A DNA stretch of 64,000 bases from Arenicola marina (taxonomy: Eukaryota > Annelida > Polychaeta > Arenicolidae). This document shows positions 23,901 to 34,800 of this stretch, piece after piece. The notes beneath the pieces were generated by a model. That model was not told the origin of the DNA, searched no databases, and was given only the letters and a program-made list of their open reading frames with translations. Position 1 is the first letter of the stretch. Every line of letters begins with the position of its first letter. Location of the stretch: contig OZ025260.1 of the NCBI GenBank assembly GCA_964019135.1, positions 27,832,254 through 27,896,253 on the forward strand, written 5' to 3'. The position numbers and the translations under genes are program-made.

Positions 23901-25001
23901 CAGAGACCTGTGATGTAACATTTGGTGGTTGAAGCTTGCACTGGGATCTCCTCTAACCCATGCAGAAACTGGTCTACATTAGATTTTCACTTGGTTTCGT
24001 TTGGACCCCGATGTGTAAAGTAAGATTCCCTGCTTGGCGGTCAATATTTAGGACATACACCAGAAAGTTTTATATAAGCAGATCGCTGTAGTTTAGTTTG
24101 GGTTACCATCGTTGCAAATATATATTCAAGTGTGGATTCACGTGCTATTTATTTCTGCTTTTCCTACGACACATTCAACAAGAAAGATGGTTAAGTTGAA
24201 GGGTCGCTGCGCTAAGTAGTCTGACTGAGTGATTGACGTTAGCTACAGAGTGGTCCCGACTGATTCGAAGGCCTCCTGGGACAGTTAGTAAGATACGTAT
24301 GCCCTAGATGTGGTGCGCCTAGCTGGTTTTGTTTATTACTCGTTTTGTTTGTTATTAGATAAGAACTCATCAAGGGAGAAATTAATTTTTAATCGAATGA
24401 TTTTCTTTAAAGAAAACCCAAACCCAAATCGCCAGCGTTGAGTGGTGTTGATATAGATCTATTCCTGTTAAGCTCTCGTTACTTTGTCGGGTCGACGTAA
24501 ACGAAGCAAGTTCATGTTGTCTGTCAATAACACAGATGCAGGGAAAGCTAGACGTTCAAGTGACTCACTGAACATTGGTCCCAACCTCTTCGGTAGAACT
24601 GAGCTTGTCGTCTTGCCTGTTCCCCCGGGCCTTGCCAGCCCATATGTCCAGCGATCATATTTGTGCGGTTCAATGCTCATATGAAATCGTGTGGTTAAAA
24701 TGCAATTCCCCCCTTCAATCTAACCTGGTGGTGTTCTCACGGATATAGCATCGCTGCCACTTCCACCTGTCCTCTCTCTGCATGACCTAGCCCTTAATTT
24801 TTTGCCTGGTATGCTTAGCGACAGATCACTGACGGGCGGCCTCTTGCCTCTTTGTTTTGCCTTTCGTTGCAGTCTTTATTAGACGAGCCAAACCCTAACA
24901 GTCCGGCTAACAATATGGCAGCGCAGCTTTACCAAGAGAACCGTCGCGAATACGAAAAGAAAGTCCGGGTTATAGTGGAGGAGAGCTGGATGAACCTTTG
25001 A
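14893..25001 (+). CDS. UBE2B: RAD6-type ubiquitin-conjugating enzyme E2 (UBE2A/UBE2B family), two alternative last exons
   Basis: This E2 carries ubiquitin as a thioester on its active-site Cys. With a RAD18- or BRE1/RNF20-type E3 it ubiquitinates PCNA or histone H2B, functions known for the family. Exons are 14,893-14,936, 21,290-21,370, 21,624-21,739, 22,194-22,282, then either 22,913-23,086 or 24,873-25,001. All junctions are GT-AG and phases agree. Visible landmarks are the N-terminal [15 protein letters not shown], the HPN motif in MFHPN at the end of exon 3, and the catalytic Cys in [12 protein letters not shown] of exon 4 (residue 88). The distal exon gives 152 residues, equal to human UBE2A/B, ending ESWMNL. 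The proximal exon gives 167 residues, with an acidic tail after QASW. UBE2A and UBE2B cannot be told apart here. The identification is very secure; use of both last exons is inferred. Confidence 0.96.
15859..16175. mobile_element. Hairpin MITE nested in copy L
   Basis: The two ends are inverted copies over about 120 bp per arm: CAATGATAAACAAATATGGC at the left and its complement at the right end. A loop of about 70 bp lies near 16,000. There is no coding capacity. A clear target duplication was not found. Confidence 0.7.
16390..16626 (-). mobile_element. MITE with TTGGCGA/TTAGCCAA motifs, second copy at 61,345-61,612
   Basis: One half is rich in TGGCGAAT/CTCGCCAAA and the other in TTAGCCAATTTGGCTAAT. 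The same arrangement in reverse orientation lies at 61,345-61,612. The ends are imperfect inverted repeats (GCTAGGATAT side versus GCTAACGCGAG side). Confidence 0.65.
17763..18432 (+). mobile_element. Non-autonomous TIR element, copy R (670 bp)
   Basis: This is an intact copy of the family at 15,707-17,290 in the opposite orientation. Both termini are TACCGTAAACTGCCTATTTG or its complement, and the TIRs extend about 100 bp at roughly 85 percent identity. An internal G-tract lies at about 17,908. There is no transposase frame. Confidence 0.75.
18433..19583. other. E2 intron 1, no other feature recognised
   Basis: AT-rich intron sequence. Short open frames, for example 19,163-19,483, show no domain signal or splice context. 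Confidence 0.4.
19584..20822. mobile_element. Foldback element with ~440-bp arms (E2 intron 1)
   Basis: The left arm (about 19,584-20,020) and right arm (about 20,375-20,822) are inverted copies. Each outer end carries several copies of TTCCAGTTGGACGAC or its complement. Within each arm AGAGGTGTGAA...TTCACACCTCT forms a smaller hairpin. The central 350 bp is unique and no transposase frame is seen. It resembles foldback-type DNA elements; the family is unknown. Confidence 0.75.
21290..21370 (+). CDS. UBE2B: E2 exon 2
   Basis: It encodes [20 protein letters not shown] and on to WNAVIFG. The acceptor is ATTTTGCAG, and the donor GTCAGT splits the Gly codon after GG. The segment forms the first strands of the UBC fold. 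Confidence 0.95.
21624..21739 (+). CDS. UBE2B: E2 exon 3
   Basis: It encodes [17 protein letters not shown] and on to SKMFHPN, ending with the conserved HPN motif that stabilises the E2 active site. Acceptor TTGCAG, donor GTGAGT, and the Val codon is split after G. Confidence 0.96.
22194..22282 (+). CDS. UBE2B: E2 exon 4 with catalytic Cys
   Basis: It encodes [20 protein letters not shown] and on to ILTSIQ. The Cys of SICLD is the thioester site. Acceptor TTTTCAG and donor GTAAGC in phase 0, so either last exon can follow in frame. Confidence 0.97.
22913..23086 (+). CDS. UBE2B: E2 last exon 5a, acidic-tail isoform
   Basis: Acceptor GTTTGCAG. It encodes [20 protein letters not shown] and on to VVQASW, aligning with the family's final helices. 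It then adds [18 protein letters not shown] before TAG at 23,084-23,086. The extra 15 residues over the usual length are strongly acidic, as in yeast Rad6. No AATAAA was recognised just downstream. Confidence 0.9.
   Translation, partial: SLLHDPNPNSPANNEAAQLYRENRREYEKKVAAVVQASWQDEEDEDLEETEGKAQPQ
24873..25001 (+). CDS. UBE2B: E2 last exon 5b, canonical C-terminus
   Basis: Acceptor CGTTGCAG. It encodes [20 protein letters not shown] and on to VEESWMNL before TGA at 24,999-25,001. The length and end match animal UBE2A/B. Exons 5a and 5b share about three quarters of their residues up to the conserved Trp, which indicates an exon duplication. Confidence 0.93.
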   Translation, partial: SLLDEPNPNSPANNMAAQLYQENRREYEKKVRVIVEESWMNL

Positions 25002-26005
25002 TGGCTGCCCTCTGTGCCCTTCCCCCGTGTGCCGTGTCCAGTAAGATGTGGTCCCCGTGCCGGTCATCGTGTGAACCCCGCGTGTCTTCTCTTTGCTATA
25101 TCTGTTTGTCGGGAGGAGGCGCCTTAATTGGCGTGTCCTCTCGGTCCACTCTGGCCAGTTGGTATGGCTACGGCCTTTGCACGTGGTCGTGTACTCAGTC
25201 CTTATAAAACTGTATTTGTTTTTCTCTTGTCGCGATTTAGGTTGCCAAGAACCACATTTCTCCTTATTAGACTTGTATGGAACGAGGAATCACGAAGCAC
25301 TTGATTTTAAGCTTGTGGCGCGTGGAGTGGCGTGTGCGTTGTCATTGCCGGGGCAATGTGTTGAGTTAGTTGAGCAAGGTCGCGGTATTTGCAAGCATCA
25401 GTATCATCATGATAACGTGATATAGGTACTCCTTGTAGTGGGAAGATGTAAAGGTCTGAAGGGGCTTTCCCATGTAAAGGTCTGAAGGGGGTTTCCCATG
25501 TAAAGGTCTGAAGGGGGTTTCCCGTGTAAAGGTCTAAAGGGGGGTTCCCTTGTAAAGCCCGTGATGTTATTGTGTAGATGGTGTCTAGCCCATTGCGGCC
25601 CGGACTATTCAGGTGGTCCCCTGGCGGTGGAGAGTGTGTCGTAGGTGTGTATGTCAACAAGTGTTGGGAGGGCTTAAAAGTTCCGACGCGGCGCGTGGCA
25701 GGAAAGTCGCCCGAACTGTCGACCACAGACACATTATGGTGTCACAATATGGTGACACAATGCGGCTCACAGACTGAAACATGTCTGTGCCGTTTTCTTC
25801 GTCGATTAAGTTTCATATTTATTTTACTCTAGTGAGCTCTGCGTTCTCGATGGTAGTCACAAGTGACAATTGTTTGTTTTGCTTTTCTTTCTAATGAGCG
25901 TCAGAATCACTGGAAAAGATAATGTGTGATGAATAGTGAAAAGTTTGTTCAGCACCATGTTAGGAGCCGCGGGTCACATACCCTTGTGTTTATGGACCAT
26001 TGACT
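25002..26005. other. 3' flank of the E2 gene; short tandem repeat at about 25,445-25,556
   Basis: No gene is recognised. Four imperfect copies of a ~27-bp unit containing TGTAAAGGTCTGAAGGGG lie at 25,445-25,556. Part of this stretch is probably 3' UTR of the 5b isoform; I found no convincing AATAAA. Confidence 0.45.
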
Positions 26006-26620
26006 AGGTCTGGACTTTCTTTGTGTACCATGGAGTAGGTCATTACGTTGTGAACCATGGAGTAGGTCATGACTTTGTGTACCATGGAGTAGGTCATAAC
26101 CGTGTGTACCATGGAGTAGGTCATTACTTTATTTACCACGGAGTAGGTCATGACCTTATGTACCATGGAGTAGATCATTACTTTGTGTTTCATGGAGTAG
26201 ATCATTACTTTATGTACCACTGAGTAGTTCATGACCTTTTGTACCATGGAATAGGTCATGACCTTCTAAACCATGGATTGAACTTTCTTTGTGTACCATG
26301 GAGTAGGTCATTCCGTTGTGTACTACGAAGGTCATTCCTGGGTGTACCCTGAAGTAGGTCATGACCGTCTGAACCATAGATCGGGTTAAATTCTCTTTGT
26401 ACCATGGAGTAGGTCATGACTTCGTTGGTGGACCATGGAGTAGGTCATGACTTTGTTGGTGGACCATGGAGTAGGTCATTACTTCGTTGGTGGACCATGG
26501 AATAGGTCATGACTTCGTTGGTGGACCATGGAGTAGGTCATGACTTCGTTGGTGGACCATGGAGTAGGTCATGACTTCGTTGGTGGACCATGGAGTATGT
26601 CATTACTTCGTTGGGTCAAT
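26006..26620. repeat. Minisatellite, 27-bp then 31-bp units
   Basis: Units contain ACCATGGAGTAGGTCATGAC. The first part has a period of about 27 bp (linker TTTGTGT) and the second about 31 bp (linker TTCGTTGGTGG). The 27-bp part is open on both strands simply because its period is a multiple of three. It is not coding. Confidence 0.9.
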
Positions 26621-28608
26621 GATCAACCATTGGCCCTTGATCATCATGGACCAGCACTTGGGCCATGGAACGAAGTTTATCGGCCAGCTTTGCATAATGT
26701 TATAATGGTGGACTCGAGACTTGGTCCGGTACCCATGGGTTGGGGTACCCATGGGTTGGGTTGTACTTGTGGTCACTCGCGTGCTGACGGCGCTTGGATG
26801 TCCCGAGGATGTCCTTGGATGTGGTATGACCTCTATTAGATAGAACGCAACTCAATCAAATCGCCCCATGATGTGTTTCGTAACCACGTGACGTCACGTG
26901 ATTTGTATATTCACTGAACACGTGGTCTTTCTTCCTTTGAACTAGAGATCGACATACAGCACTGGTTGTTATTGTATACCGATTGTACAAACGTGTATGT
27001 AATAAAAGCGAACTTACTTGATATGATAGCGGTGTTACGTATTTCTTTGTTAATGCCAAACGGGTTCCCCGACTGGTCTGCCGGTACGCATGCGGCGTTC
27101 GGCTGTGTGGAGTGACTGGCTATGGGGGATATGACTATGCTATGTATCGCAGTTCAGTCCTTAGTTCTGTACGGAATAAAGAGGTATTGCTATTCTAGAA
27201 TAAAGTGATACCATGCTCGTTGTAACAACAACCAAGGAACCCCCGCGACTTTCCATACTACCTGCATGGGCATGGGAAGTGAAACTGGGTCTGGAAGGTG
27301 GGATCTAGTGTCCAGTGTCGATTTTTTTCAAAATTCTCAGTTCCCAGTGTCGGATTTTTCACGACGTTCCGTGTCCCTATTTGACTTTCGGTGTCGTTTT
27401 TTTTTCTCAAATGGATCTGTGTCTGTTGCTTTATCAGATCCTCTAGCTAGTGTATATTAGTGTGCCTGTTCCCACACTCCCTATCGTTACACGGGTTTAA
27501 ACAGGTACTGGAGACCTTCAGACTGCCAAAGTCGCTAGCTTCTGGATCCCGTAATAGCTCAAAACCACCTTCGTTTCAATCGTCATAATATTCTCCTAAT
27601 TATCAAGTTGCGGATCGCAAGTAAACCGTGTGGGCCAATTTTGCGTAAGAGATAGAAGAGAATGTTATGGACATTGTGTGAGAGCAGATACTTTCCTGTG
27701 GTTGATAAAATGCTGTAAATTAAAACCCCATACAGTGTAAAAACATCAGTTTATTGATTTTGCCAGACATATCAATGTTAGAATATGGAAGACATCACAG
27801 CTGCTTTAAAGTCAATCTCATCTTACGGATTTGTACAGTCGTACAAGCGTACACAGTATCAGTCGGGTTCCTAGCTATCAGGTTTCTTCTTCACACGTAC
27901 AACCACCATGTGACTATAACTATAACCACTCTGTCAACAGGTCACACATTACCTACGCGCAACGTTAACAAGTATGGAGACACCAACACGTTCTCCATCT
28001 CTCATGTGAGGTTCCAGCTAAAGATAAAAATAAATGCCAGGATTGCGTAATACGTTCACTATATAGAAGGAACGACCCCAAAGTCTGCATGTATAAAAGG
28101 GTACCGGAAGTGACCCCGTAAATCTAGGGCGGTCATTATGAGGCCACTTCAGGTCTTTGTCGATTGCATTCCGGGTAACTTACTCCGGGCCATTGCGTTG
28201 CTTCAACTTCCACATGTGTTAATGTTTATGCAGGATAAAAGATCCCACGCTTTTCTTTTAAAAAAAGTAGGGATAAACCCCTGCATCAATGGTTTCTTCC
28301 TTAATTGTCCTGTCCGTACATTATCACATTGATATATGTGATAGCGTCACACATGAACCAGCCTACAGTCCTCCCAACCGTCGCTCGACCTCTTGGCTAG
28401 AGCCGAAGTCAGCAGGCGCCACTGCGTTGGACATCTACCATCGTGCGCACGGCTGGGGGACCGTGATGACGTGGGACGCCCATACGTGCATCCTGTGGGC
28501 ATATACACACACTTAATTATTTCTGCAGATTTGAGACATAACGATCCTGAGGTTACGGTCCCCACCTGTCCATCTCTTCGCCTAGAATCTAGGAAATATT
28601 TCAGACGC
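26621..28608. other. Intergenic between convergent genes; no gene recognised
   Basis: It separates the 3' ends of the plus-strand E2 gene and the minus-strand ERBB-like gene. It holds a TGTCG-rich repeat (27,290-27,440, also at 46,080-46,270) and the palindrome at 26,885. No exon with coding character and splice sites was found. Confidence 0.45.
26885..26900. promoter_or_regulatory. Palindromic E-box/CRE/E-box site
   Basis: CACGTGACGTCACGTG is a perfect 16-bp palindrome in which TGACGTCA overlaps a CACGTG box on each side. bHLH-ZIP and ATF/CREB factors bind these motifs. No promoter is evident nearby, so a function is only possible. Confidence 0.45.
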
Positions 28609-28614
28609 TTTATT
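28609..28614 (-). terminator. Candidate poly(A) signal of the ERBB-like gene
   Basis: AATAAA on the minus strand lies 44 bp after the stop codon at 28,658-28,660. It would give a very short 3' UTR. Confidence 0.5.
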
Positions 28615-28657
28615 TCCTGATCACCAGCTTCCGCCATCAGAAACGCCTCAGCCAAGT

Positions 28658-28852
28658 TCACATTCCGACCGTGAGATTCCACGAGTCGGCGCGATAGACG
28701 CCGGAGAACGACGTCATAAAACCAAACGTCGCTTCCACATTCACTTGTAACCTGGAATCTTTGCCGTAACCATAGTACCCACGTTGCTTGGAGACAGTTG
28801 GAAGGGGACCGCCCTCAACAGACACGGTACTGTACAGATGATAGTACGACAT
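28658..28852 (-). CDS. ERBB-like gene exon 18 (last)
   Basis: Acceptor ATTTTCAG. It encodes 64 residues, beginning MSYYHLYSTVSVEGGPLP and ending SWNLTVGM, then TGA. It is part of the unnamed C-terminal module. Confidence 0.8.
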   Translation of the reverse strand: MSYYHLYSTVSVEGGPLPTVSKQRGYYGYGKDSRLQVNVEATFGFMTSFSGVYRADSWNLTVGM

Positions 28853-31800
28853 CTGAAAATAAAATAAAATAATTGTTCAGAATAAACAATACAAAACCCT
28901 CCGCTGTGCAAGGACACCTTGCATTAATAATGCATACTTTCCCTTATTAATAAATCCTTTCTAATTAACTACAAAGAACACATTTTAAAATTTAAACTCA
29001 ATGCACGAAACTCCTGCCAAACCCTCTCGCGGCCATGACAAACCAAGCATTCACACCGTCTACCAAACCCTCTTGGGGTAATACTCACAATTTTCACGTC
29101 GGTCACGTTGACATTCCCGCGAGGTTTGAGCACCCAATGAGCGGCTTCGTATGAGGACAGGGCTAACTTCACGGGACGATAAGTTAAACCTGCTTCTTGT
29201 TCTATGTTGACCTGAAACACAACGAGCAACTATTGGCGAAAATAATAGCAACAGGACATATAAAAGGAAGGCATTTAAAAAATTTCTACTTTATGAACAT
29301 AACATTTGTTCATACAACACATTTTCTCCACAGAAAACGTAGGTTGTGACTAAAACAAGGACGTGTTATTGCATGTATTTTGGCCTGCATGGGCATGTCT
29401 TTACAAGAAAGAGTGGCGTTTTATGTGTGTTCACGATCACCACAATCGATAGCGGGTTTTCAACTTAAAAGGCTAACATGCGATAAATAACAGATTATCA
29501 CGATGACCAAGACGATTTTCATCACGTCAGTATCTTGAAAATAATTCGAAAGTCATTACCTAGGAAGAAAAGTATTGTAACAGCAGCTGTCAAGTTACCG
29601 ACACTGGAGATTTGCTCCTCATAGACATTCTTAATTTTTGGGAAACGATGTATATTTGTGTCATTGTGGCAAAGATATAAAGTTGTACGAAAGAGATTCG
29701 TGTGTACTACATCACCAAATGTCTGACATTGCCTGTTTTCTCGTTCTCGCGAATATAGCTACGACATAGCTTCAAATTCTCAAAGAACACTAAGATGATC
29801 AGACACTATATTCAGCAAGTGTCCAAACATATCTTGGCTTAAACATATTTTTATCTTGCATTTGGAAGTCAGGCAAGACCTATATAAGATTCGTCTTGCT
29901 AAGCTGTATCTTAAAAATTAATATATAGTCACGGAGGAAAAGTACTGAACAAGCAGCTTTAAGCCAAACAATAGTTAAGCGAATTTTTTTTTCCTCAGAA
30001 AATGACCGTTTAGTTTTCAGAAAAAGATGGATGTCGGTTTGCCGCTTATACCACCTCTGAATACCACCTGTGATATGCATCACAAACAGCTAATACTCAG
30101 TAGTAACCGCTGTTGATGGAAGTATGGTTTCTCACCTGGATGGAGCCCACAACGACAGGGCTTTGCCGGAATGGCCTGTAGCCGCCCACCGGCTCATACA
30201 CGGCCAGAACGTGCACCTCGTGGGTGCCCACCCGACTGCTGTCGCACCGGTAGGTGGACGGGGGCGGGGGGTGAGCCACCGCGCGCCGCGGGAACCCCTT
30301 CGCTATCACACAGTCAGCTGTTGGCACGTGTAAATAAATTAGTTGAGTGAAACATTGTAGACCGCATTACATATGTATGCTTGACAATCGCAAGAATTTA
30401 TTTTTTTGCCGTTCCCGAACATCGCTAGTGTCTGCTATCCTGTAATACATTGTTAGGCCACTTAACCACGCCCCCCCCCCTCCCCCGCCACACTCCTTGC
30501 ATTATCTGGCCCGGCAATGCCAACACGTGAATTTAAACTAAACTAAATACCCTAATGCCTGTAACTTTCGCTTTATTGTAAATATAAAACTGAGAAATGA
30601 AGATATTAACGCTGAAAACTGATTTTCAGGATATCATTCATTTTAATTTTCTACTCTGAATTACTTATTTTCCTATGCTAAGTATACATTATTATTCCAT
30701 CCGGTCACATGACTGGGTTATGGTAACCACAGTAACCACGCGAGGATGCCATACTTACGAGGTGGGGCGGGTCTCATTGTGGTTGTCGCCATGGGAGACG
30801 GCAGTGACGTCACACGTAACCGGCCCGGGATACTGACTCCGCTGCAGGAGAGCCACGACCCGAAGTACCTCCCCGAAAACCATGAGCCTGCGCCGATCTG
30901 ACCAAACTTGAAAGCTTCGCCTCTGTTAGATCGGTAATATCCTGAACAGAATAAAACATCGTATTATTTAATTAACAAGGACATATATATGGCAGTTTAT
31001 CACGCTCACAAGCAAAACGACAAACTTAAATACCCCATCGTACGCCTTAGAACTATCAATGATAAGCAATATCGTCTGATTAAATAACTAGAAGTTTCAA
31101 TTAAATGTTGATGCACAATAGGAGACAGAATAAGGGTCCGAGCCGAGAGAGCCCAATGGCCATACAGACTGCACCGAGCCGAGAGAGCCCAATGGCCATA
31201 CAGACGGCACCGAACCGAGAGAGCCCAATGGCCATACAGACCGCACCGAGCCGAGAGAGCCCCATGGCCATAGAGACAGCACCGAGCCGAGAGAGCCCAA
31301 TGGCCATACAGACTGCACCGAGCCGAGAGAGCCCAATGGCCATACAGACGGCACCGAGCCGAGAGAGCCCAATGGCCATACAGACGGCACCGAGCCGAGA
31401 GAGCCCAATGGCCATACAGACGGCACCGAGCCGAGAGAGCCCAATGGCCATACAGACGGCACCGAGCTGAGAGAGCCCAATGGCCATACAGACGGCACCG
31501 AGCCGAGAGAGCCCAATGGCCATACAGACGGCACCGCACCGAGAGAGCCCCATGGCCATAGAGACTGCACCGAGCCGAGAGAGCCCAATGGCCATACAGA
31601 CGGCACCGAGCCGAGAGAGCCCAATGGCCATACAGACCGCACCGAGCCGAGAGAGCCCAATAGCCATACAGGCGGCATCGAGCCGAGAGCCCAATGGCCA
31701 TACAGACTGCACCGAGCCGAGAGAGCCCAATGGCCATACAGACGGCACCGAGCCGAGAGAGCCCAATGGCCATACAGACGGCACCGAGCCGAGAGAGCCC

Positions 31801-34800
31801 AAAGGCCATACAGACCGCACCGAGCCGAGAGAGCCCAATGGCCATACAGACGGCACCGCGCCGAGAGAGCCCAATGGCCATACAGACGGCACCGAGCCGA
31901 GAGAGCCCAATGGCCATACAGACGGCACCGAGCCGAGAGAGCCCAATGGCCATACAGACCGCACCGAGCCGAGAGAGCCCAATGGCCAAACAGACGGCAC
32001 CGAGCCGAGAGAGCCCAATGGCCATACAGACGGCACCGAGCCGAGAGAGCCCAATGGCCATACAGACGGCACCGAGCCGAGAGAGCCCAATGGCCATACA
32101 GACGGCACTGAGCCGAGAGAGCCCAATGGCCATACAGACGGCACCGAGCCGAGAGAGCCCAATGGCCATACAGACCGCACCGAGCCGAGAGAGCCCAAAG
32201 GCCATACAGACGGCACCGAGCCGAGGGAGCCCAATGGCCATACAGACGGCACAGAGCCGAGAGAGCCCAATGGCCATACAGACCGCACCGAGCCGAGAGA
32301 GCCCAATGGCCATACAGACCGCACCGAGCCGAGAGAGCCCAATAGCCATACAGACGGCACCGAGCCGAGAGAGCCCAATGGCCATACAGACGGCACCGCG
32401 CCGAGAGAGCCCAATGGACATAGAGACAGCACCGAGCCGAGAGAGCCCCATGGCCATACAGACTGCACCGAGCCGAGAGCCCAATGGCCATAGAGACAGC
32501 ACCGAGCCGAGAGAGCCCAATGGCCATACAGACGGCACCGCGCCGAGAGAGCCCAATGGCCATACAGGCGGCATCGAGCCGAGAGAACCCAATGGCCATA
32601 CAGACGGCACAGAGCCGAGAGAGCCCAATGGCCATACAGACAGCACCGAGCCGAGAGAGCCCAATGGCCATACAGACGGCATCGAGCCGAGAGAGCCCAA
32701 TGGCCATACAGACGGCACCGAACCGAGAGAGCCCAATGGCCATACAGACGGCATCGAGCCGAGAGAGCCCAATGGCCATACAGGCGGCACCGAGCCGGGA
32801 GAGCCCAATGGCCATACAGACGGCACAGAGCCGAGAGAGTCCAATGGCCATACAGACGGCACCGAGCCGAGAGAGCCCAATGGCCATACAGACGGCACCG
32901 AGCCGAGAGAGCCCAATGGCCATACAGACGGCACCGCGCCGAGAGAGCCCAAAGGCCATACAGACGGCACCGAGCCGAGAGAGCCCAATGGCCATACAGA
33001 CGGCACAGAGCCGAGAGAGCCCAATGGCCATACAGACGGCACCGAGCCGAGAGAGCCCAATGGCCATACAGACGGCACCGAGCCGAGAGAGCCCAATGGC
33101 CATACAGACGGCACCGAGCCGAGAGAGCCCAATGGCCATACAGACCGCACCGAGCCGAGAGAGCCCAATGGCCATACAGACGGCATCGAGTCGAGAGAGC
33201 CCAATGGCCATACAGACGGCATCGAGCCGAGAGAGCCCAATGGCCATACAGACGGCATCGAGCCGAGAGAGTCCAATGGCCATACAGACGGCACCGAGCC
33301 GAGAGAGCCCAATGGCCATACAGACGGCACCGAGCCGAGAGAGCCCAATGGCCATACAGACGGCACCGAGCCGAGAGAGCCCAATGGCCATACAGACGGC
33401 ACCGCGCCGAGAGATCCCAATGGCCATACAGACGGCACCGAGCCGAGAGAGCCCAATGGCCATACAGACGGCACCGAGCCGAGAGAGCCCAATGGCCATA
33501 CAGACGGCACCGAGCCGAGAGAGCCCAATGGCCATACAGACGGCATCGAGCCGAGAGAGCCCCATGGCCATACAGACCGCACCGAGCCGAGAGAGCCCAA
33601 TGGCCATACAGACGGCACCGAACCGAGAGAGCCCAATGGCCATACAGACGGCACCGAGCCGAGAGAGCCCAATGGCCATACAGACGGCACCGAGCCGAGA
33701 GAGCCCAATGGCCATACAGACCGCACCGAGCCGAGAGAGCCCAATGGCCATACAGGCGGCACCGAGCCGAGAGAGACCAATGGCCATACAGACGGCACCG
33801 AGCCGAGAGAGTCCAATGGCCATAGAGACGGCACCGCGCCGAGAGAGCCCAAAGGCCATACAGACGGCACCGAGCCGAGAGAGCCCAATGGCCATACAGA
33901 CGGCACCGAGCCGAGAGAGCCCAATGGCCATACAGACGGCACCGAGCCGAGAGAGCCCAATGGCCATACAGACGGCACCGAGCCGAGAGAGCCCAATGGC
34001 CATACAGACGGCACCGAGCCGAGAGCCCAATGGCCATACAGACGGCACCGAGCCGAGAGAGCCCAAAGGCCATACAGACGGCACCGAACCGAGAGAGCCC
34101 AATGGCCATACAGACGGCACCGAGCCGAGAGAGCCCAATGGCCATACAGACGGCACCGAGCCGAGAGAGCCCAAAGGCCATACAGACGGCACCGAACCGA
34201 GAGAGCCCAATGGCCATACAGACGGCACCGAGCCGAGAGAGCCCAATGGCCATACAGACGGCACCGAGCCGAGAGAGCCCAATGGCCATACAGACGGCAC
34301 CGAACCGAGAGAGCCCAATGGCCATACAGACGGCACCGAGCCGAGAGAGCCCAATGGCCATACAGACGGCACCGAGCCGAGAGAGCCCAATGGCCATACA
34401 GACCGCACCGAGCCGAGAGAGCCCAATGGCCATACAGGCGGCACCGAACCGAGAGAGCCCAATGGCCATACAGACGGCATCGAGCCGAGAGCCCAATGGC
34501 CATACAGACGGCACCGAGCCGAGAGAGCCCAATGGCCATACAGACCGCACCGAGCCGAGAGAGCCCAATGGCCATACAGACGGCACCGAGCCGAGAGAGC
34601 CCAATGGCCATACAGACGGCACCGAGCCGAGAGAGCCCAATGGCCATACAGACCGCACCGAGCCGAGAGAGCCCAATGGCCATACAGGCGGCATCGAGCC
34701 GAGAGAGCCCAATGGCCATAGAGACAGCACCGAGCCGAGAGAGCCAAATGGCCATACAGACGGCACAGAGCCGAGAGAGTCCAATGGCCATACAGACGGC

